Shown in pieces: positions 24,167 through 32,979 of a stretch of 64,000 bases of DNA. Origin of the DNA: Lactobacillus kimbladii (GTDB taxonomy: Bacteria > Bacillota > Bacilli > Lactobacillales > Lactobacillaceae); assembly GCF_014323605.1 (NCBI RefSeq), contig NZ_SCMB01000004.1:124001-188000 (forward strand), in the 5' to 3' direction. The position numbers were made by a program, and so were the translations under genes. The notes below the pieces were generated by a model. That model was not told where the DNA came from and searched no databases. It saw only the letters and a list, made by a program, of their open reading frames with translations. The number at the start of each line of letters is the position of its first letter. Within the stretch, counting starts at the first letter, position 1.

Positions 24167-25009
24167 ATGGATGCAGAAAAAAAGAGAATTAGTCATAAGA
24201 CCCTAAGTAAGTCTTTTAATATCTGGTTTTGGGGTGCATTAACCTGTTTTTCACAAGAGCACATGCAGACGTTTGGCTATTTATGTTCGATGTTGCCAAT
24301 TATCAAGGAATTATATCCTAATGATAATGAAACACAGACTAATAATATTAAGGCATATACAGCGTTCTTCAACACCAACCCAATGTTAGGTTCAGTTATC
24401 ATCGGTGCTACTGCCAGTCTTGAAGAAGCTCGTGCAAACGGTGAAAATATTGATGGTCAAACTATTAATGACATGCGTGCCGGTTTGATGGGACCAATAG
24501 CTGGTATTGGTGACTCTTTAATTGACGGTACTTTGATTCCGATTTTACTTGGTATCGCTTTGGGTATGTCAAGAAACGGTTCACCAGTTGGTGCTATTTT
24601 TTACATCATCGTTTGGGATCTCATTGCTTACTTTGGGCAACGCTTCCTATACTTCCGTGGTTACAAGCTGGGAGATAAAGCTGTCGGCTTTTTAGTAGGT
24701 AAGCAAGGTAAAGCCGTTAGACGTGCAATCTCCATTATCGGTGGTATGGTTGTTGGTGGTGTTTTGGCTACCTGGGTTAACGTCACTACTTCTTTACAAC
24801 TTAGAGATAGTACTGGACATGTTTTCCTTGATTTGCAAAAGCAGTTAGATGGTATCTTCCCCGGTATTTTAACAGTAGTCGTTACTCTTTTCTGCTGGTG
24901 GTTAATGTCCAAAAAGCATGTTTCTGCTATCTGGACAATGATCATTCTAATTGGTGTAGCTTTTGTCGGTGTTGTCCTTGGCTTATTCAATCCAGGACTT
25001 AAATACTAG
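24167..25009 (+). CDS. Mannose-family PTS IID component
   Basis: 280 residues. It has FSQEHMQTFGYLCSMLPII, FFNTNPMLGSVIIGATASLEE and the conserved RAGLMGPIAGIGDSLIDGT, followed by membrane segments to the C-terminus. It pairs with IIC to form the channel. A small two-span membrane protein gene follows 19 bases later. Confidence 0.92.
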   Translation: MDAEKKRISHKTLSKSFNIWFWGALTCFSQEHMQTFGYLCSMLPIIKELYPNDNETQTNNIKAYTAFFNTNPMLGSVIIGATASLEEARANGENIDGQTINDMRAGLMGPIAGIGDSLIDGTLIPILLGIALGMSRNGSPVGAIFYIIVWDLIAYFGQRFLYFRGYKLGDKAVGFLVGKQGKAVRRAISIIGGMVVGGVLATWVNVTTSLQLRDSTGHVFLDLQKQLDGIFPGILTVVVTLFCWWLMSKKHVSAIWTMIILIGVAFVGVVLGLFNPGLKY

Positions 25010-25028
25010 AAGTAAAAACGGTGTAATA

Positions 25029-25325
25029 ATGGACCTTAAGAAAATAACTGCCGGTTATCAAAACGAAGTTAATTATCAAAAAAAGATGCTGCAAAATTTA
25101 CAGTATTGGCTGCAGACTTTATTAGCAATTGCCGCGATTGGTTTGGTTTTATGCTATTATTTTTATGGCAAAACCACTTGGCTCTTTATTGTGGGTGTGA
25201 TTTTACTGGTATTTGGTGTTCTTGGCGGGGCTATTGTTGCTTATGGCAGGCACCGTGGCAAGCAGAATGTCAAATTGATAATTTCTGATTACGAAAAGAA
25301 AGTTAACTATTTAAAAAATAAATAA
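25029..25325 (+). CDS. Small two-span membrane protein at the end of the PTS operon
   Basis: 98 residues, unrecognised. Two hydrophobic segments (about 28-44, LLAIAAIGLVLCYYFYG, and 50-68, WLFIVGVILLVFGVLGGAI) lie between Lys-rich ends predicted to be cytoplasmic. The ATG at 25029 follows a weak ribosome site. Its position directly after IID and before the operon terminator suggests an accessory role in the PTS. It is not the ManO (DUF956) protein often found in that place. Confidence 0.6.
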   Translation: MDLKKITAGYQNEVNYQKKMLQNLQYWLQTLLAIAAIGLVLCYYFYGKTTWLFIVGVILLVFGVLGGAIVAYGRHRGKQNVKLIISDYEKKVNYLKNK

Positions 25326-25344
25326 AAGTTCTGGCAAATAGTAA

Positions 25345-25393
25345 AAGACTAATAAATTACGTTAATGACGCGTTAATTTATTAGTCTTTTTAT
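25345..25393. terminator. Terminator after the second PTS operon
   Basis: AAGACTAATAAATTA pairs with TTAATTTATTAGTCTT, followed by T4 and more Ts. It separates convergent transcripts. Confidence 0.88.
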
Positions 25394-25444
25394 TTGTTTA
25401 GTTATAAAAATAAAGATGATAAATGCTTATATTAAATTTAATGC

Positions 25445-26206
25445 TTATAACTGTATTTGGATAACTTGCACACCAGCTTTGATGAACCCTTCAACCGTAT
25501 CTCTAGGCGTAAAAGAATCAGTGATCAATAAGTCTATATCACTGGCCTGACCGATTACAAAATTAGAAAATTGGTTAAATTTGCTGTAATCAGCAACCAC
25601 TATTAGTTTACGGGACTGTCTAATAATAGCTTTGTTTACTTTGGCTTCTTCCATAAAAGGTGTTGAAATGCCTCGCTTAAGGCTTAAACCCGCACAGCCG
25701 ATAATTGCCCAGTCGGCAAAGATTTTTAAAAAAGGTTCAACTGCCAAGTCACCGCTCATAATCATTTTGCGAGTGACATTGCCACCGCTTAGGATAATTT
25801 GGCTGTTACTGGCACGCATGTCTAAATTTCCGGCATAGCCATTATTGGTCAAAATATTGACGTCTTTTTTGAGTAAGTACGGGATCGCCTCAAAAGCGGT
25901 AGTACTTGAATTGATAAAAACCCAGTTATGTTTCTCAATGTGAGAAGCTGCTTCTTCGCCGAGCCTTTGTTTAATGTAGCTGACAGAATCAGTAAAAGGA
26001 ACTTCTTCGGGCTTTACTAACGAGATGATGCCTTTTTCCTGCAATATCTTGCCTTGATTAGCCAGATTGCTGCAATCTCTGCGAACTGTCATAATAGAAA
26101 CGTTCAGCTTTTGACTCAATTCATCTAAGCTGATCTTTTTTTGATGGTTAAGTAAATCAATGATTTTTTGGCGTCTATTTTTGATTTCTTGATACGAGTT
26201 CTTCAT
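25445..26206 (-). CDS. DeoR/GlpR family transcriptional regulator of the ascorbate operon
   Basis: 253 residues. The N-terminal DeoR helix-turn-helix is ISLDELSQKLNVSIMTVRRD, with the family's leading NRRQKIIDLL. The C-terminal DeoRC sugar-phosphate sensor includes WVFINSSTTAFEA, ILSGGNVTRK, IIGCAGLSLKRGIS and VVADYSKFNQ. It is divergent from ulaG, and the gap carries two direct-repeat operator candidates, so it probably acts as an UlaR-type repressor sensing L-ascorbate 6-phosphate. Confidence 0.88.
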   Translation of the reverse strand: MKNSYQEIKNRRQKIIDLLNHQKKISLDELSQKLNVSIMTVRRDCSNLANQGKILQEKGIISLVKPEEVPFTDSVSYIKQRLGEEAASHIEKHNWVFINSSTTAFEAIPYLLKKDVNILTNNGYAGNLDMRASNSQIILSGGNVTRKMIMSGDLAVEPFLKIFADWAIIGCAGLSLKRGISTPFMEEAKVNKAIIRQSRKLIVVADYSKFNQFSNFVIGQASDIDLLITDSFTPRDTVEGFIKAGVQVIQIQL

Positions 26207-26255
26207 TTTAAATTCTCACCATAATAACAACTATTTATTTTCAGTAACAAAAATT

Positions 26256-26277
26256 ACCATAAAATATGATAATTATC
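26256..26277. promoter_or_regulatory. Candidate DeoR/UlaR operator, copy 1
   Basis: ACCATAAAA, four bases, then ATAATTATC. The second copy begins exactly 50 bases downstream with the same 18 outer bases. Confidence 0.5.
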
Positions 26278-26305
26278 AATAAAATAACTTATTTTTTGTA
26301 AAAAC

Positions 26306-26327
26306 ACCATAAAAAGTAATAATTATC
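26306..26327. promoter_or_regulatory. Candidate DeoR/UlaR operator, copy 2
   Basis: ACCATAAAA, four bases, then ATAATTATC; 18 of 22 bases match copy 1. It ends 12 bases before the -35 box. Confidence 0.5.
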
Positions 26328-26338
26328 TTTTAATATGG

Positions 26339-26367
26339 TTGAAAGCGATAACATACTACAATATAAT
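26339..26367 (+). promoter_or_regulatory. Promoter of the ula operon with overlapping cre site
   Basis: TTGAAA and TATAAT with a 17-base spacer. TTGAAAGCGATAACA at 26339-26353 fits the cre consensus WTGNAANCGNWNNCW at every position and covers the -35, so CcpA would block this promoter when preferred sugars are present. Confidence 0.75.
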
Positions 26368-26408
26368 TTAACATGAAAACAAGGATAAAAAGAACATAGG
26401 AGGAAAAA

Positions 26409-27482
26409 ATGACGAAGCCAACTAATATTAATGAAGTGACACCACAAGTTTTTGCAGAAAATAATTTCCCAGAATGGGGAACTTTCTTAAACGAGCAAAT
26501 TGCTGCCAAAAAGGTACCAGAAAAATCGTTTGCAATCTGGTGGCTAGGTTGCATGGGTACCTGGCTTAAAACACATGAAGGTACGAATATTGCAATCGAT
26601 ATGTGGAACGGTACCGGTAAACATACTCATGGCGATGGCAAGATGCGTCAAGGACACCAAATGATGAGAATGACAGGTGGCGAGGCTTTACAACCTAATT
26701 TACGTAATAAGCCTTACGTAATTGACCCATTTGCTATCAAAGATTTAGATGCACTGTGCGTTACTCATACTCACCACGACCACTTGGATATTTATACAGC
26801 AGCTTGTGTTAACAAGTTTTGCCCTAATGCAAAATTTATCGGCCCTCAAGGCGTAGCTGATGAATGGGAAGAATGGGGCGTTCCGGCAGAAAAAATCACT
26901 GTAGTTAAACCTGGAGATGAAGTTAAGGTTGGTTCAGTAACCATCAAGGCTTTAGAAGCTTTTGACCGGACTGAACTTGTTACAGAAGATGATCCGAATG
27001 TTAAATTGGCAGGTACTAAGCCAATAGAAATGGCTAAAGTAGCAGTTAACTATCTCGTTGAAACTTCAGGTGGAAACTTATACCATTCAGGCGATTCACA
27101 CTATTCTAACACTTTTGTGAAACATGGTAACGAAAATAAAGTTGACGTAGCCCTTTGTGCATATGGTGAAAATCCACGCGGAATTACGGATAAACTTGAT
27201 GATTCACAAGTTTTACGTATGGCTGAAGCTTTAAAGACAAAAGTTATTATCCCAATGCACTATGACATTTGGACAAACTTCTACAGCGATCCTAAAGATA
27301 TTCTGGCTCTGTGGAACAGAAAAAAGAACCGCTTACAATATCAATTTAAGCCTTACATTTGGCAAGTCGGTGGAGAATTTAACTTCCCTCAAGATAAAGA
27401 TAAATTTGAATATATGTACGATCGTGGCTTTCATGATGCATTTAAGAATGATCCTGACTTACCATTCCCAGAATTACTATAA
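26409..27482 (+). CDS. ulaG: L-ascorbate 6-phosphate lactonase
   Basis: 357 residues, the usual UlaG length. It opens the lactone of L-ascorbate 6-phosphate to 3-keto-L-gulonate 6-phosphate. The metallo-beta-lactamase metal motif is THTHHDHLD at 119-127, with further ligands in YHSGDSHYSNTF and VIIPMHYDIW. AGGAGG lies before the ATG. First gene of the ula operon. Confidence 0.93.
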   Translation: MTKPTNINEVTPQVFAENNFPEWGTFLNEQIAAKKVPEKSFAIWWLGCMGTWLKTHEGTNIAIDMWNGTGKHTHGDGKMRQGHQMMRMTGGEALQPNLRNKPYVIDPFAIKDLDALCVTHTHHDHLDIYTAACVNKFCPNAKFIGPQGVADEWEEWGVPAEKITVVKPGDEVKVGSVTIKALEAFDRTELVTEDDPNVKLAGTKPIEMAKVAVNYLVETSGGNLYHSGDSHYSNTFVKHGNENKVDVALCAYGENPRGITDKLDDSQVLRMAEALKTKVIIPMHYDIWTNFYSDPKDILALWNRKKNRLQYQFKPYIWQVGGEFNFPQDKDKFEYMYDRGFHDAFKNDPDLPFPELL

Positions 27483-27518
27483 TTCTCTTTTTCATTAAAA
27501 ATTTGGTAGGAGGAAATC

Positions 27519-27995
27519 ATGCTCAGATATTTTTTAGAAAATCACTTGATTAATATTAGTCAGAAACACCCAAAAGATTGGCAGGAAGCCATCAGGATAT
27601 CCGGTGAAATAATGAAGAAAAATAATCTTGTCACGGATAAATATATTGATCAGGTAATTGCAGACGTCAAACAATATGGACCGTATATTGTGATTGTTCC
27701 CGGTGTGGCAATGCCCCATTCGCAAGCCAACAGTTCGGAGGTTTTAGGTACTGGTATTGGTCTGACAATATTCCCAGAGGCAGTTTCCTTTGACCCAAAT
27801 GATTCAGAAAAAGATGCGCAACTATTCTTTATGCTGGCTGCTAAAGATAACCCTACTCATATGAAAAATATTGCTAACCTCTCCAACTTGCTGATGGAAG
27901 ATGACATGATTGAAGACCTACGTAAAGTGAAGAATTTACAAGATTATCAAAAAGTCATGCAAAAACATGATAAGAGTAAAGAAAAAAGCAGGTAA
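27519..27995 (+). CDS. ulaC: Ascorbate PTS IIA component
   Basis: 158 residues of the fructose/mannitol-type IIA fold used by the ascorbate PTS. VIVPGVAMPHSQA gives the phosphorylated His67. AGGAGG precedes the ATG. The IIC gene follows five bases after the stop. Confidence 0.88.
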   Translation: MLRYFLENHLINISQKHPKDWQEAIRISGEIMKKNNLVTDKYIDQVIADVKQYGPYIVIVPGVAMPHSQANSSEVLGTGIGLTIFPEAVSFDPNDSEKDAQLFFMLAAKDNPTHMKNIANLSNLLMEDDMIEDLRKVKNLQDYQKVMQKHDKSKEKSR

Positions 27996-28000
27996 GAAAA

Positions 28001-29494
28001 ATGCAAAATATTTTAAATGCTTTATTAGCTATTTGGAGCTACTTTGCCACTAATGTTTTAAATCAACCAGCGTTCATGATCGGCTTTATCGTTCTCATTG
28101 GCTATATTTTGGAACGTAAAAAGTGGTATGAAGTTCTGTCAGGTTTTTTAAAGGCTACAGTTGGCTACTTTATATTAGCTGCCGGGTCTGGTGGTTTAGT
28201 TAACACTTTCAGGCCGATTCTTGTAGGTCTTAAAGATCGGTTTCATCTTAGTGCGATGATTATCGACCCATATTTTGGGCAAAATGCCGTTAACGCCGGC
28301 ATCATGCAGCGCTTTGGTCGTTCATTTGCGGACACAATGCTTTTACTGTTATTTGCCTATATTATTAATATCTTATTGGTCAGATTTTCAAAATACACTA
28401 AGCTGCGGGCCGTATTTACTACGGGCAATGTGCAGGTGCAGCAGGCGGCAACTGCCTTTTGGTTGATATTGTTCTGTTTTCCTAAATTAAACCGCTTTTC
28501 GATTTTAGCAATCATGAGTTTGATTTTAGGACTCTACTGGGCTGTAGGCTCAAACCTGACTGTTGGTATTACTCAGGAACTAACTGATGGAGCCGGTTTT
28601 GCTGTTGCTCACCAGCAGATGTTTGGTATTTACTTTTTTGCCAAGCTTTCCGAAATGATTGAAAAGCATTCGGTGAAAAAGAGCAATGGTAAAAACAAAC
28701 GACTTGAAGACATTAAACTGCCAAGTTTTATGTCAATCTTTAATGACAATATGGTATCAACTTCAATCTTAATGTTGATTTTTATCGGCGCAATTTTAGT
28801 AGTTCTGGGGCCAGATTACTTAACCAAGGCTCACTTTATGCAAAAGGGTCAAAGTTTTATCTTTTACATTTTGCAAACAGCCTTGCAATTCTCAGTTTAC
28901 CTGGCAATCCTTCAGCTTGGCGTCAGAACTTTCGTTAATGAACTAACTGAATCCTTCACGGGAATTTCAGATCGCTGGCTGCCAGGAGCTGTACCTGGGA
29001 TTGACGTTGCTGCCACCTTAGGTTTTGGCTCCCAAAATGCACAAACTATTGGTTTTATGTTTGGTGCATTAGGCCAATTTACTATGATTATCTTACTGCT
29101 TGTTTTCCACTCCCCAACTTTAGTCATAGCCGGATTTATTCCGCTGTTCTTTGACAATGCCGCTATAGGCCTTTATTCAAATGACCGTGGAGGCTATAAG
29201 TGTGCGATGATTATGCCGTTCATTTCTGGCTTAATCCAAGTTGCAGGTTCAGCTTTAATCGCTACCTGGGTAGGTATGGCAAGATACGGTGGCTACCTCG
29301 GCATGTTTGACTGGGCTACTGTTTGGCCATTCTTCACGGTAATCATGAAATATCTCGGCTATATCGGTGTAGCAGTAATCATTATTTTACTTTTAGCTAT
29401 TCCACAATTACAGTACCGTGCCGATCCCGAAGGATACTTTATGATCACTGAAGATTACCCAGCATGGAAGAAATTAAATAATAAAGAAGAATAA
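28001..29494 (+). CDS. ulaA: Ascorbate PTS IIC permease
   Basis: 497 residues, about 11 membrane segments, matching UlaA/SgaT. Recognisable blocks include GFIVLIGYILERKKWYEVL, FKATVGYFILAAGSGGLV, PYFGQNAVNAGIMQRFG, LPGAVPGIDVAATLGFG and FIPLFFDNAAIGLY. It carries L-ascorbate across the membrane while UlaC and UlaB phosphorylate it. Confidence 0.92.
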   Translation: MQNILNALLAIWSYFATNVLNQPAFMIGFIVLIGYILERKKWYEVLSGFLKATVGYFILAAGSGGLVNTFRPILVGLKDRFHLSAMIIDPYFGQNAVNAGIMQRFGRSFADTMLLLLFAYIINILLVRFSKYTKLRAVFTTGNVQVQQAATAFWLILFCFPKLNRFSILAIMSLILGLYWAVGSNLTVGITQELTDGAGFAVAHQQMFGIYFFAKLSEMIEKHSVKKSNGKNKRLEDIKLPSFMSIFNDNMVSTSILMLIFIGAILVVLGPDYLTKAHFMQKGQSFIFYILQTALQFSVYLAILQLGVRTFVNELTESFTGISDRWLPGAVPGIDVAATLGFGSQNAQTIGFMFGALGQFTMIILLLVFHSPTLVIAGFIPLFFDNAAIGLYSNDRGGYKCAMIMPFISGLIQVAGSALIATWVGMARYGGYLGMFDWATVWPFFTVIMKYLGYIGVAVIIILLLAIPQLQYRADPEGYFMITEDYPAWKKLNNKEE

Positions 29495-29515
29495 CTAGAG
29501 AAAGGACGATTCTAT

Positions 29516-29821
29516 ATGAAGATTTTGACTGCGTGTGCTAATGGTTCAGGAACGAGCTTAATGTTGCTGCGGACTGTCAAGAAGACATTGGAGAAGATGG
29601 GCTACCAAGTAACTCAAGCTGATCATACTTCCATTTCAGAAGCAAAAGGTATTGCGCGTAACTATGACGTAGTTTTTACCTCAATTCCATTTATCAATAT
29701 GTTTGATGAAGTTAAAAAGCGTGGCGGTGAGGTCATTGGCATAAAAAATGTTATTTCGGCTAAAGAAGTTGAAGACAAAGTAAATGCTTCTGACATTCCC
29801 ACAAAGTTTAAAAAGAAATAG
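29516..29821 (+). CDS. ulaB: Ascorbate PTS IIB component
   Basis: 101 residues. The IIB phosphorylation loop MKILTACANGSGTSLML places the active Cys7 after the first strand, as in lactose/ascorbate-type IIB proteins. AGAAAGGA precedes the start. It lies between IIC and the decarboxylase gene. Confidence 0.92.
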   Translation: MKILTACANGSGTSLMLLRTVKKTLEKMGYQVTQADHTSISEAKGIARNYDVVFTSIPFINMFDEVKKRGGEVIGIKNVISAKEVEDKVNASDIPTKFKKK

Positions 29822-29830
29822 GAGAAAATA

Positions 29831-30469
29831 ATGGATTTACCAAAATTACAAGTGGCTTTAGACAGTGATAATACTGCACAAGCCATAGAAGTTTTACGTA
29901 AAGTAGAAGACGTAATTGATGTTGTTGAAGCGGGGACCATTCTGGTTTATAAAGATGGCTTAAGTGCGGTTAGGAACCTGCGTGCAATGGCTCCAGATAA
30001 AATCTTGCTGGCTGATATTAAATGTGCTGATGCTGGTACAAAGTGTGGTCAATCATGCAAAGATGCCGGTGCTGACTGGATGACATGCATTAACGCAGCT
30101 ACTGTTCCTACTATGAGCAATGCTCAAAAGGAAATTGAAGTTCAAGTAGAACTTTATGAAGGCTGGGATAATAAAGAAAGAATGCAGGAATGGCTTGATC
30201 ACGGTATTCATCAGGTAGTTTACCATCAAAGTCGTGACGCCAAGTTTGCTGGCCAAAAATGGTCGGAGCAGGATGTTGAAAATGTCAAAAATCTGATCAA
30301 TATGGGCTTTAAGGTTTCCGTTACCGGTGGCGTTCATCCCGAAATTTTAAAGCTGTTTAAGGGAGTTCCGGTTTATACCTTTATTGCTGGTCGTGCAATT
30401 AGAGAAGCAGATGACCCACACGCTGTTGCCAAACAGTTTAAAGACGAAATCAACAGAATTTGGGGTTAA
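29831..30469 (+). CDS. ulaD: 3-keto-L-gulonate-6-phosphate decarboxylase
   Basis: 212 residues of the orotidine-decarboxylase-like barrel family. It converts 3-keto-L-gulonate 6-phosphate to L-xylulose 5-phosphate. Asp11 in VALDSDN, Glu33 in VVEAGT, and Asp62, Lys64 and Asp67 in ADIKCAD fall at the numbering known for Escherichia coli UlaD. The C-terminal phosphate loop is VTGGVHPE with FIAGRAI. A hairpin follows before ulaE. Confidence 0.93.
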   Translation: MDLPKLQVALDSDNTAQAIEVLRKVEDVIDVVEAGTILVYKDGLSAVRNLRAMAPDKILLADIKCADAGTKCGQSCKDAGADWMTCINAATVPTMSNAQKEIEVQVELYEGWDNKERMQEWLDHGIHQVVYHQSRDAKFAGQKWSEQDVENVKNLINMGFKVSVTGGVHPEILKLFKGVPVYTFIAGRAIREADDPHAVAKQFKDEINRIWG

Positions 30470-30478
30470 TTAAATACT

Positions 30479-30520
30479 AAAAAAGGGATAAGTGAACGAA
30501 CGTTCATTTTCCCTTTTTTA
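30479..30520 (+). terminator. Terminator-like hairpin inside the ula operon
   Basis: AAAAAAGGG and CCCTTTTTT frame an inner stem TGAACG/CGTTCA, giving a long, almost continuous hairpin with a T tail between ulaD and ulaE. It may lower expression of the last two genes or stabilise the upstream RNA. Confidence 0.7.
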
Positions 30521-30540
30521 ATAAATATGAGGAGAGAATA

Positions 30541-31422
30541 ATGACAGTTAATGCTTTAGGAATCTATGAAAAAGCTTTGCCCCAGAACTTGTCGTGGCGG
30601 GAAACTTTTGAATTAACACATGACTTGGGCTTTAATTTTTTAGAATTTTCAGTTGACGAAAGCGATGAACGTTTAGCACGCTTAGATTGGACACGAGAAA
30701 AGAGAAATGAAATCCGTAATCTAATGTGGGAGACAAATACCAGGATAAATAACTTAATGCTATCAGGTCACCGACGCTTCCCCCTAGGTTCAGCTGATCC
30801 GGCAATGCGCGAGAAATCCTTGATAATGATGCAAAAAGCAATTGATCTTTGTGTCGATTTGGGCATTCACAATATTCAAATGGCCGGCTACGATGTTTAT
30901 TATGAAAAAAAGACTATGACTTCCAGAGAATATTACGTTGAAAATCTGATTAAATGCGTCCATATGGCAGCCAAGAAAAATATTATGCTGTCAATTGAAA
31001 CGATGGATGATCCTTTTATTAATAACCTGCCTAAGATTGCCCATTATCATGATTTAGCTAAAAGCCCGTGGCTGCAGGCATATCCTGACTTAGGCAATTT
31101 GAGTGCATGGCCTGAAAACGATGTGCCGGCCCAACTTGAAAAATACATTGATACTGTCTGTGCCATTCATTTAAAAGACAGTAAAAAAGTTACCCCAACT
31201 TTTAAGGGTCAGTTTAAGAATGTGCCTTTTGGTCAGGGCTGCGTTGATTTTACTGGTTTGCTCCGTACTTTAGTCAGATTAGATTATAACGGCAGTTTTA
31301 CTATTGAAATGTGGTCTGGAGATAATGGTGATGACAATGCACTTGATGAAGTAAAAAGTGCCAAGGCATTTTTTGATGATATTTTTAAACGGGTAGGCAT
31401 TACTCAAGAAAAGGTAAATTAA
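30541..31422 (+). CDS. ulaE: L-xylulose-5-phosphate 3-epimerase
   Basis: 293 residues, xylose-isomerase-like TIM barrel. It turns L-xylulose 5-phosphate into L-ribulose 5-phosphate. Blocks include WRETFELTHDLGFNFLEFSVDESDERL, LSGHRRFPLGS, NIQMAGYDVYYE, LSIETMDDPF, the aspartate-bearing PDLGNLSAW and HLKDSK, and PFGQGCVDF. AGGAGAG precedes the ATG. Confidence 0.92.
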   Translation: MTVNALGIYEKALPQNLSWRETFELTHDLGFNFLEFSVDESDERLARLDWTREKRNEIRNLMWETNTRINNLMLSGHRRFPLGSADPAMREKSLIMMQKAIDLCVDLGIHNIQMAGYDVYYEKKTMTSREYYVENLIKCVHMAAKKNIMLSIETMDDPFINNLPKIAHYHDLAKSPWLQAYPDLGNLSAWPENDVPAQLEKYIDTVCAIHLKDSKKVTPTFKGQFKNVPFGQGCVDFTGLLRTLVRLDYNGSFTIEMWSGDNGDDNALDEVKSAKAFFDDIFKRVGITQEKVN

Positions 31423-31433
31423 AGGAGAATAAG

Positions 31434-32129
31434 ATGCTGGAAAAATTGAAAGAAGAAGTCTATGAGGCTAACATGTCACTACCCAAGTTAAATTTGGTGA
31501 CTTTTACTTGGGGCAATGTTTCAGGAATAGATAGAGAGCAGGGTTTATTTGTAATTAAGCCCTCTGGGGTCCCTTATGAGAAGCTGAAGCCAGAAGATCT
31601 AGTGGTTATTAATCTAAAAGGCGAGGTAGTTGAAGGAGACAAAAATCCGTCATCAGACACACCAACCCATACTTATTTGTATAATCATTTTCCTAAAATT
31701 GGTGGGATTGTGCACACCCATTCACCTTGGGCAGTTTCATTTGCGGCTGCCAAAATGGATATTCCGGCACTGAACACAACTCATGCAGATACCTTTTATA
31801 CTGCTGTGCCCGCTGCTGATGCCTTGACTAAGGCAGAAATAGAGGAAGATTATGAAGGCAATACTGGGAAGACAATTGTGCGTACTTTTAAAGAACGTAA
31901 TCTTGATTACGAAGCTACACCAGCAGCTTTAGTCAGTCAGCATGGCCCGTTTGCTTGGGGTGTAACTCCTGCAAAAGCTGTTTATAATGCCAAGGTGTTG
32001 GAAGTAGTGGCAGAAGAAGACTTTCACACTTTAGAGTTAACCCATCAGAATTCCGAATTACCGCAGTATTTGCTGGATAAACATTACTACCGTAAACATG
32101 GTCCGAATGCTTATTACGGTCAACGGTAA
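31434..32129 (+). CDS. ulaF: L-ribulose-5-phosphate 4-epimerase
   Basis: 231 residues of the AraD/class II aldolase family. It yields D-xylulose 5-phosphate, which feeds the pentose phosphate or phosphoketolase route. It has LVTFTWGNVSGID, IKPSGVPYEKL, the zinc ligands in GGIVHTHSPWAVSFAA, and VSQHGPFAWG. Placement after ulaE makes UlaF the likely role; AraD of arabinose breakdown has the same reaction. AAAGGAG precedes the start. Confidence 0.9.
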   Translation: MLEKLKEEVYEANMSLPKLNLVTFTWGNVSGIDREQGLFVIKPSGVPYEKLKPEDLVVINLKGEVVEGDKNPSSDTPTHTYLYNHFPKIGGIVHTHSPWAVSFAAAKMDIPALNTTHADTFYTAVPAADALTKAEIEEDYEGNTGKTIVRTFKERNLDYEATPAALVSQHGPFAWGVTPAKAVYNAKVLEVVAEEDFHTLELTHQNSELPQYLLDKHYYRKHGPNAYYGQR

Positions 32130-32148
32130 AATAAAAACTGATTTATTA

Positions 32149-32234
32149 AAAAAACTGATAAGTCTTTGTTTGAAGATGCAGGCTGAATTTTTATTCAAGT
32201 GGCATAATTTTAACAAGGTTTATCAGTTTTTAAT
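32149..32234. terminator. Long bidirectional hairpin between ulaF and the next convergent gene
   Basis: AAAAACTGATAA at the left pairs with TTATCAGTTTTT at the right; extension by TCTTTGTT with AACAAGG gives about 19 pairs. An inner TGAAT-TTTT-ATTCA hairpin caps it. T runs lie on both strands. Confidence 0.6.
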
Positions 32235-32251
32235 TTGAAATTGTTAAGCTG

Positions 32252-32923
32252 CTAATATTTAGTTTCTTTAATGTCGTCTTCTGGCCGGTGTTCTTGTATC
32301 CGAATTACCTGCCAGGCAAAATCACTTTCAGGCACATCCTTTAAGTTGATGCTCAATTCATTATCAGCAGAAGTGAAATCGAGCTCAGTCCTGTGCTCAA
32401 TCATTTCGATGCGATTAGGCTTATTAGCTAAACCTTGGACTTTAATTGCTTCTGGCAGAGGTGCTTTGACAAAAAGATACTTTTGGTAGTGCACGTGTCT
32501 GTTTTGTAATACAAAAGCATTATTTTGAGCAGCCTTGAGGGTGCATGGCTCGCCTTCATTAAAAGCGTGACCAAAAAGATGCATCCAGTTGTTGATTTGC
32601 TTAAGCATAGTTTCGGTTTCAGAGGACAGCTTGCCATTATCGGTAACTGGAATATTAATTATCGTCTTTTGCCCATCTTTACGATTTGCTACAAGCTTTG
32701 CAACTGCATCTGCTGGGACTAAATCACAACTTTCTTTAATAGTTTCTGCATCGACCAAAGCAATAGTGTATTTTGCACAAGCTTTTTTAAAAGCGGTTTG
32801 CTGGGCGTCAACGCTGACAGCACGGGCACCTATATTGCGAGCAGTTTGAACTAAAAAATCAGCGTCTACATCTTTTGCGCTTTTTAGTTTAAAATTTAAT
32901 ACGATGGCAAAATCAGGACTCAT
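32252..32923 (-). CDS. Unknown protein resembling the C-terminal part of a GH29 fucosidase
   Basis: 223 residues; function not recognised. It starts FAIVLNFKLKSAKDVDADFLV and GARAVSVDAQQTAFKKAC, then has INIPVTDNGKLSSETETMLKQ and NNWMHLFGHAFNEGEP, which recalls the stretch joining barrel and beta-sandwich in alpha-L-fucosidases, and ends in a beta-rich tail. The usual catalytic Asp region is absent, so it is either a non-catalytic relative or a protein that only shares local wording. No signal peptide. AGGAGAG lies upstream of the ATG. Confidence 0.55.
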   Translation of the reverse strand: MSPDFAIVLNFKLKSAKDVDADFLVQTARNIGARAVSVDAQQTAFKKACAKYTIALVDAETIKESCDLVPADAVAKLVANRKDGQKTIINIPVTDNGKLSSETETMLKQINNWMHLFGHAFNEGEPCTLKAAQNNAFVLQNRHVHYQKYLFVKAPLPEAIKVQGLANKPNRIEMIEHRTELDFTSADNELSINLKDVPESDFAWQVIRIQEHRPEDDIKETKY

Positions 32924-32979
32924 TGATTTCTCTCCTTCAGTAGATATTATTAATAAGTTTAACCCAAAAGGTGGTAAAG

